Shown piece after piece: positions 58,716 to 64,000 of a stretch of DNA of 64,000 nt (position 1 is the stretch's first letter; each line of letters opens with the position of its first letter). The notes below the pieces were generated by a model. That model saw only the letters and a list, made by a program, of their open reading frames with translations. It was not told where the DNA came from and ran no database searches. The translations under genes and the position numbers were made by a program. The stretch covers positions 1 to 64,000 of the forward strand of contig CAMIME010000002.1 in the NCBI GenBank assembly GCA_946221035.1, read 5' to 3'. Origin of the DNA: an uncultured Campylobacter sp. GTDB lineage: Bacteria > Actinomycetota > Actinomycetes > Mycobacteriales > Mycobacteriaceae.

Positions 58716-61700
58716 AAGGCACATTTGAGAACGGCACAGGGTTGATTACTTCCAGTCACCTCGTTAGGTGGACTGAGTTGAAAAAACGGGAAGCTGAACA
58801 AGCCTTCCCGGAACTGGTCCGGCGGTTGTTAGATGTGACCCCGGAAGCCTCGGAGATCCATATGCGAGCTGGCGACAGTGTCGTGCTGGGTGGGTACGAC
58901 GGCTCGGCTCTCATGGCCGAAGGAAACAACCTGCTTCCACCTGGGAAACTCGTTTTCGAACTGGGAACTAGCAAGGAAATAAGGCAAAAAGCTTCTGCTG
59001 ATTACGAGAGTCGGCGGTCTAAAGCGGTCGCTGATGAAACCTTCGTGTTTGCAACGCCTCGCAGGTGGCAGGGAAAAGAGGATTGGGCGGCACAGTGTCG
59101 TTCCGAAGGAGTGTTCAAGGACGTCCGGGTTCTTGATGCCGACGATTTCGAACATTGGTTACAACTAGCGCCACTGGTCCAGATTTGGTTCTCTGAGCAC
59201 CTGGAGATCGATCTACAGGGAGCTGAAAAACTGTCAGTTTGGTGGGCTCAGTTCAGCGGATCCTCACAGCCGATGTTGCCCAAGTCACTCTTCACCGCGG
59301 GCAGGGAGAGCGAGGCTCGTCAGCTTCTCGAATTCGTTGAGGGGGACGCAGATCAGTTGATTATTGAATCGCCCTCGTCTGATGACATCCTCGGTTTCTT
59401 GGCTGCGTTACTGGATCAGGAGGATCGGAACGAGCTGCTTAATCCAGTGATCGTCGAAAGCAAAGTTTTGTGGAAGCAAATTTGCAGCCTGCCGAGCCCC
59501 GGAATATTGGTCCCAATCTTCGATAACCCAGATGTGCGACTTGCCGTTGATAGCGGAAAGCACGTGATCATGGCGAAGGATTATTCGAAATCGCGGATCC
59601 AAGCACCCGGAATATTCTTACCGCGTGTGAATCGGGCTGTAGCTGAGAACGCATTGGTCTCGGCAGGTTTTGACACTCAGGAGGCGAAGAAACTTGCAAC
59701 TTTGGCGCGAAAGAGTTTCCCAGCCTTTAAGCGGCGAGTTTCGCTCATACCCGAAGAACGGAGCGCGGTCTGGGCCGACCCTTCCAGTGCCTCTATTTTG
59801 AGCGGATTGTTCATTGCGGGACGATGGCGCGAAACCCCAGGTGATTTGGAAGTCTTAGAGCAGCTGACTCGCCTAAGCGATCTTGAACTAGCGGAGGAGC
59901 TAGAGAGTTTTAAAGACGGCGTCGACCCTGTCCTCTGGAACTCAGGCGAGGTTTGGGGTTTCGTTTCTGCGGAGGAAGCTTTCGTAGAGCTGTTTCCACG
60001 ATTCAACTCCCGTTCACAAGAAGCGTGGGTTGCTATCGCTACTGAAGTCCTCGCTGAGCCCGACCCACTTGAGGGCTTAGATCAGATCCAGAGGGCCTTG
60101 AGCAAAGACCCCGGCAGGAGGTTTTCGAACGAGCTTCGTCAAGGAGTTGCGGAAAGCATCGCAGTCCTAGCGTCTGTTCGGGAGGGAAACGCTCGTGCGT
60201 CCGTAAGAGCGACCGCTCCAGACAGAGTGGTTACCGAAACCATGCGACGAGTACAAGATCCGAATGACAAGTTAAGTTGGTTGTCGATTACGGACATCTT
60301 GCCGTCCTTAGCCGAGGCCAGCCCAGACGCATTCTTACTAGCGTTAGAGAATGACCTTGCCAATGATGAGCCGACTGTAGCTATCCTCTTTAAAGAGTTT
60401 AACGACCCGCTACGTCTTGGACCGAGAGTTCATTACCCAGCACTCCTTAGAGCCCTTGAATTGATTTGCTGGAATCCGGAGTACGTCGCGAGATCGATAA
60501 GGGTACTCGCACGATTGGCCGCTTTTCCCGTCCCGGAGAACCTCGCGAATACGCCTTTAGCATCTATGGGCACGGTTATGTGTGGATGGCTACCGGGAAA
60601 CCAACTCGACAATGGAATGCGTCGTGAGTTACTTGACCTCTGCTTTCAGATTTCACCGGAAACTGCGCGCGCATTAGTCATGGAACTTTGGCCGTCCCGT
60701 AGTTCGATGGTTCCCTACCCGTACAGACCTCGATATAGAGTCTGGCCAGCAAGATCGACAAAAGTGACCTACGGCCAGCTGTATGAATTTGTGGATATTC
60801 TTGCAGATAAGGCAATCGAGTGGGCGACGGATGAAACGTCGTACCTGAAATGGATGATCGAGGCCATAGAAACTTCTACGTCCATTGAAGCGTCGAACAA
60901 ATTGGTTGAATATCTAGCAGGTCAAGTGACCGCAGATGCACTCGAATCGTCCACCCGGCTAGACCTATTGGCCTTCGTTTCCGCAGCAGTCGTGAAGCAT
61001 GAACGTCACAGCGATGCAACCTGGTCGATGCCGATTGAGTTGCGAGAGCGACTCGAAGATCTGCGGACTCTATTGGACCCGACAGGACTGTACTCGAAGT
61101 CGCTGTTCATATTCGACTGGCGCCCGGCTCTTGCCGAATTGAATCGCTCCGATTCGGAATACCGTGAAGAGCTCACGCAGAGACAACGGGACGTTGTCGA
61201 ACAGATACTCGCTTCGTCGAGCGGATGGGACGTACTCGAGGAGATCACCAAGCGAGTGAAGGATTCGGGAAGTGTTGGAAGAGCGATATCTTTTGAGGAA
61301 GGTTTCGCAACTCTGGACCGAATGACTCGCTGGCTCGAATCCGATGACAGGCAGCTGCGGTGGGCAGCAAGGGTTTGGGTTCGCTCATGGCTGGATTCCA
61401 GCCCGCCCGAGACGATTAGTGCGGTCTTAGAGCGAGAGACGCTGATAGGTGAAGCAAGAAAGGAGTTTGTTCATTGTGTGCCTCATTCAGGCACCTATTG
61501 GGATGTCTTGGCAGCGTGGCCAGATGACCACACTGAATATTGGCAGTATGGTCGGTTCGACATCGTGGATATCGAAGATTTGAACCGAGCTGTCCAAGAG
61601 CTCTTGCGCCACGGGCGAGGTAGTACCGCAGCGATCATCGTTGCATATGCGCTTCTTTCTCCCAGCTCACAGGATCGTGAGGGGGTCGATGTGGAAGTCG

Positions 61701-62473
61701 CTGTTTCTAGTCTGCACGGTGCGCTTTCTGCGCAAGACGACTTGCAGCGCCTCGACTCGTACCAGGTTGGAGAGATATTGGATTACCTGGAAAGTAAAGC
61801 GGTCAGTCAAGAAATTCTCGCGGGTCTTGAATATGCGTTCTTCTCCTGCTTGGAAGATTTCCATGAGCCGAAGGCTTTGAATCAATACCTCGCCACAAAT
61901 CCGAGCCTCTTCGTCGAGTTGACGTGTCAGGCGTATCGCGGGCGCGATGAAGTAGTGCACGAACCAGGGGAAAAACCAGACCCAGTTAAGGCTCAAACTG
62001 CATGGTCGATCCTAAACAATTGGAGTGGTCTACCCGGACGGGACGATGACGGATCTGTCGATCCACAAACTTTGGAAGATTGGGTGACAGAGGCGCGTGA
62101 ATTGCTACGGGAAACAGGGCGAGCGGATATCGGGGATCAGCTTATTGGTGGAACTTTTGTGAATGCTTCTACAGGCTGTGATGGGATCTGGCCTGAAGAA
62201 CCAATACGGGATCTAGTCGAGACACTTTCAAGCCCTCACATCGAAACCGGCATGATATTGGGTCACTTGAATAGCCGAGGAGCGACCTCGAGGGGTGTGT
62301 ACGAAGGCGGCGGGCAGGAGCGCGATTTAGCGAGTCACTTTTTGGCCGACTCTAGGTCGATTGGAGTTAGATGGCCCAGAACGGCCGCAGTCCTCAGAGA
62401 AATAGGATGGCGATATGAGCAGGACGCTGCGCGCGAGGACCTGCAAGCCGAGATAGCCCAAGATTTCGACTAA
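58712..62473 (+). CDS. Large protein with putative PD-(D/E)XK N-terminus and degenerate NTPase region
   Basis: The 1253-residue protein is coupled to the methyltransferase (ATGA). Residues about 30-165 look like a restriction-endonuclease fold: GYDGSALM (Asp63), KLVFELGTSK (Glu83), Lys93, then TFVFATPRRWQGKEDW and DADDFEHWL. Residues about 190-400 recall a STAND-type NTPase, but the P-loop position (LIIESPSSDDILGFL) lacks GK[ST]. The remaining 800 residues are helical, repeat-like. Codon use is unlike the helicase. It is likely the effector or sensor of the system; the domain calls are inference. Confidence 0.75.
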   Translation: MKGTFENGTGLITSSHLVRWTELKKREAEQAFPELVRRLLDVTPEASEIHMRAGDSVVLGGYDGSALMAEGNNLLPPGKLVFELGTSKEIRQKASADYESRRSKAVADETFVFATPRRWQGKEDWAAQCRSEGVFKDVRVLDADDFEHWLQLAPLVQIWFSEHLEIDLQGAEKLSVWWAQFSGSSQPMLPKSLFTAGRESEARQLLEFVEGDADQLIIESPSSDDILGFLAALLDQEDRNELLNPVIVESKVLWKQICSLPSPGILVPIFDNPDVRLAVDSGKHVIMAKDYSKSRIQAPGIFLPRVNRAVAENALVSAGFDTQEAKKLATLARKSFPAFKRRVSLIPEERSAVWADPSSASILSGLFIAGRWRETPGDLEVLEQLTRLSDLELAEELESFKDGVDPVLWNSGEVWGFVSAEEAFVELFPRFNSRSQEAWVAIATEVLAEPDPLEGLDQIQRALSKDPGRRFSNELRQGVAESIAVLASVREGNARASVRATAPDRVVTETMRRVQDPNDKLSWLSITDILPSLAEASPDAFLLALENDLANDEPTVAILFKEFNDPLRLGPRVHYPALLRALELICWNPEYVARSIRVLARLAAFPVPENLANTPLASMGTVMCGWLPGNQLDNGMRRELLDLCFQISPETARALVMELWPSRSSMVPYPYRPRYRVWPARSTKVTYGQLYEFVDILADKAIEWATDETSYLKWMIEAIETSTSIEASNKLVEYLAGQVTADALESSTRLDLLAFVSAAVVKHERHSDATWSMPIELRERLEDLRTLLDPTGLYSKSLFIFDWRPALAELNRSDSEYREELTQRQRDVVEQILASSSGWDVLEEITKRVKDSGSVGRAISFEEGFATLDRMTRWLESDDRQLRWAARVWVRSWLDSSPPETISAVLERETLIGEARKEFVHCVPHSGTYWDVLAAWPDDHTEYWQYGRFDIVDIEDLNRAVQELLRHGRGSTAAIIVAYALLSPSSQDREGVDVEVAVSSLHGALSAQDDLQRLDSYQVGEILDYLESKAVSQEILAGLEYAFFSCLEDFHEPKALNQYLATNPSLFVELTCQAYRGRDEVVHEPGEKPDPVKAQTAWSILNNWSGLPGRDDDGSVDPQTLEDWVTEARELLRETGRADIGDQLIGGTFVNASTGCDGIWPEEPIRDLVETLSSPHIETGMILGHLNSRGATSRGVYEGGGQERDLASHFLADSRSIGVRWPRTAAVLREIGWRYEQDAAREDLQAEIAQDFD

Positions 62474-62547
62474 ACACCACGCAAGTTTGATGGTTGCGCA
62501 ATATTGCCAAAGATACGGCGATAAGTTTGGTGATAGGCTCTAACGTC

Positions 62548-63711
62548 ATGGGCTGGCCAGCGGTTGAGTTCGAAACCCTCGAGTGGAGGTCTGCGGGCGA
62601 ACGTGGCTTCGGGCGAGCGACCAGGAAGGTGCCGAGGTCGTATGAGGCGGCGGTGGTACCGCGGATAGCTGACCTGCCCGTTGACCTTGGGACGCGGAGC
62701 CTTGTCGAGGAAGCGACGATTGCGGCTGCGCGTTTCGATGCGACCGTCGCCAGCCGGATTGTCCCGTTCGCGCCGCTGCTGCTCAGAAGCGAATCGGTCG
62801 CGTCGAGCCGCATTGAACAGCTCACGTCGTCAGCAAGGAAGGTTCTTGAGGCGGAGGCGACGGGGCGCGGCTCCGGGAACGCGGCGCTCATCGTCGCGAA
62901 TACCCGGCTGATGAGGGCGGCTGTGAACAGCGGGGAGGCATCCGCGGACGGCATTGTCGCAATGCACAGGGTGCTGATGGAGGAGTCTGCACCGGGGATC
63001 GCTGGTGTGCTTCGGCAGGAGCAGGTGTGGGTTGGCGGTAGTGATTTCCATCCTGGTGGCGCGTTGTTCGTGCCGCCGCATCACCGACATATCGAAGGAC
63101 TGCTGGGGGACCTCGAGAAGTTTATGGGCCGTCGCGATGCGCCCATCCTTGTTCAGGCAGCGATTGCGCATGCGCAATTTGAGACGATCCACCCGTTCGC
63201 GGACGGTAACGGACGAACGGGTCGCGCACTCGTGCACGTCATTCTTCACGAGCGAGGTCTGACGACGGCAACCGCGCTACCTATCTCCGCAGGGTTGTTG
63301 GGAGACGTGGATGCCTATTTCGCATCATTGGACGCATACCGGAGCGGGGACGCGGAGCCGATTGTGAACCTCTTCGCGCAGGCAGCGCTGGATTCCGTAG
63401 CGCGAAGCGAATGGCTGGCTGCTGAGCTGGATTTCGTCCGAGCCGAGTGGGATCGGATGCTTACGGCACGTGCGGATGCGCTGGCGTGGCAGGTGTTGGC
63501 TCTACTCGTGCAGAGGCCTGTACTAACGACGAGCATGGTGTCGTCGGAGTTCGACGTGTCGGCAGAGACCGCGCGTAACGCGTTGGAGCGACTCGAGGAT
63601 GACGGGATCGTGGTGTCGGCGCAGCTGGACAAGCGGCAGCGGGCGTGGCGTTCGCCAGAGGTACTCGCGTTGTTGGATGAGTTCGCTGCGTTGGGTGGGC
63701 GGCGCGGGTGA
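62548..63711 (+). CDS. Fic family protein with C-terminal winged helix
   Basis: Fic proteins usually transfer AMP to hydroxyl side chains of targets. The 387-residue product has a Fic_N region with the possible inhibitory helix SSRIEQLTSS (class II, where SxxxE[GN] is usual; here the residue after Glu is Gln). It has the complete active site HPFADGNGRTGR (about residues 216-227), and a winged-helix domain (VLTTSMVSSEFDVSAETARN, about 325-345). Activity is expected. ATG 62548 lies 8 bases after TAGGCT and 74 bases behind the preceding gene, suggesting its own promoter. It may guard or regulate the operon, or be unrelated. Confidence 0.9.
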   Translation: MGWPAVEFETLEWRSAGERGFGRATRKVPRSYEAAVVPRIADLPVDLGTRSLVEEATIAAARFDATVASRIVPFAPLLLRSESVASSRIEQLTSSARKVLEAEATGRGSGNAALIVANTRLMRAAVNSGEASADGIVAMHRVLMEESAPGIAGVLRQEQVWVGGSDFHPGGALFVPPHHRHIEGLLGDLEKFMGRRDAPILVQAAIAHAQFETIHPFADGNGRTGRALVHVILHERGLTTATALPISAGLLGDVDAYFASLDAYRSGDAEPIVNLFAQAALDSVARSEWLAAELDFVRAEWDRMLTARADALAWQVLALLVQRPVLTTSMVSSEFDVSAETARNALERLEDDGIVVSAQLDKRQRAWRSPEVLALLDEFAALGGRRG

Positions 63712-63832
63712 GGACTGGTCCCCTCTTCGTGGTTCCTCGAAGAAGGGGAGCCGAGGCAAGCACGCGAACAAACGTGCCAGAAAGTAGGTTCACGGGGTCG
63801 CGACGCTAGCTATGGGTATCGTGTCGACAACT

Positions 63833-64000
63833 CTAGGCCAACTGACCACGTACCTTCGCTTCACGCTCGCGTTTTCGAACCCTGGATAGGCGTGGCTCGT
63901 ATCGTGCGATACCTGCCCGGCCAATTTCGGACAAATAGGGGTCTCCGCTTGCCGATAACCTGCGCAGCGTGTGAAGACGTTGCTTCAGAACCTCAGACTC
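63833..64000 (-). CDS. C-terminal part of a protein running off the window
   Basis: The minus strand is open from 64000 to a TAG at 63833, giving the last 55 residues of a protein that starts beyond the window (ESEVLKQRLHTLRRL ... RKREREAKVRGQLA). It is rich in Arg, Leu and Glu and likely helical. Dense coding-like composition supports it, but no family is recognised. It converges with the Fic gene; 63712-63832 between them holds nothing recognisable. Confidence 0.5.
   Translation of the reverse strand, partial: ESEVLKQRLHTLRRLSASGDPYLSEIGRAGIARYEPRLSRVRKREREAKVRGQLA

Noticed and set aside
51292..62473. Complete class 1 DISARM or BREX system
   Set aside because: The helicase and methyltransferase fit in part, but drmA, drmB, drmC and the BREX genes brxL, pglZ and brxC are not seen in the window.
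63712..64000. tRNA or attachment site at the right edge
   Set aside because: No cloverleaf or flanking repeat could be made out; the open minus-strand frame to 64000 explains most of the stretch.

Overview
The window is a chromosomal segment around the replication origin of a high-GC actinobacterium, almost certainly a Corynebacterium. The evidence is the gene order gyrA–gyrB–dciA–recF–dnaN–dnaA–oriC–rpmH–rnpA–yidD–yidC–rsmG–parA–parB–cwlM–trxA–trxB–sigM–murJ (murJ with a C-terminal pseudokinase and extracellular domain), perfect TTATCCACA DnaA boxes, five parS palindromes, and many genes whose start codon follows a -10 hexamer by only 6-8 bases, which suggests leaderless mRNAs.

Layout. 1-504: no gene, but an array of TTGTTCAAC repeats and the terminator of the gyrA transcript. 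505-14539: mostly minus-strand replication genes (DUF3566 protein, gyrA, gyrB, dciA-like gene, recF, dnaN, dnaA) with thiM and thiE directly coupled behind gyrB. Between gyrA and thiE lie small plus-strand genes: a ribbon-helix-helix/Doc-like pair, two secreted proteins and a DUF6918-like protein. 14540-15152: oriC. 15153-19430: plus-strand rpmH to parB. 19427-28755: minus-strand envelope and redox block. CwlM (lacking amidase zinc ligands), thioredoxin, thioredoxin reductase, SigM, MurJ, a DUF6049 protein and a NUDIX hydrolase sit together, consistent with control of peptidoglycan precursor export and disulfide stress. 28933-32516: HNH (DUF222) protein, tRNA CCA-adding enzyme and YqgE. 32513-40713: the complete trp operon (leader peptide trpL with three Trp codons, attenuator, trpE-G-D-CF-B-A), extended by a Rieske lipoprotein, a bile-acid:sodium-type symporter and a small protein. 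40720-43721: small membrane and PH/SHOCT proteins and a dicarboxylate/amino-acid:cation symporter.

43764-47036 is unusual. Two paralogous genes, each preceded by a perfect parS site, flank an opposite-strand AlbA_2/Schlafen-type ATP-binding winged-helix protein. The control region of that protein holds five GAGTGA half-sites spaced 20-21 bp, one forming a 16-bp palindrome beside its -10 element. 47424-50258 holds two tandem TPM/DUF5129-like membrane proteins.

50659-63711 is the accessory island and the best candidate for a little-described system: a small membrane-anchored protein, a SNF2-type helicase, a 1525-residue adenine-type DNA methyltransferase, a 1253-residue protein with a putative PD-(D/E)XK N-terminal domain and a degenerate P-loop region, and a Fic protein. 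Helicase and methyltransferase resemble the DrmD/DrmMI pair of class 1 DISARM, but no drmA, drmB or drmC is seen here. The methyltransferase gene is a codon-usage mosaic in which the 3' part appears to have been exchanged. No rRNA, tRNA, insertion sequence or CRISPR array was seen.
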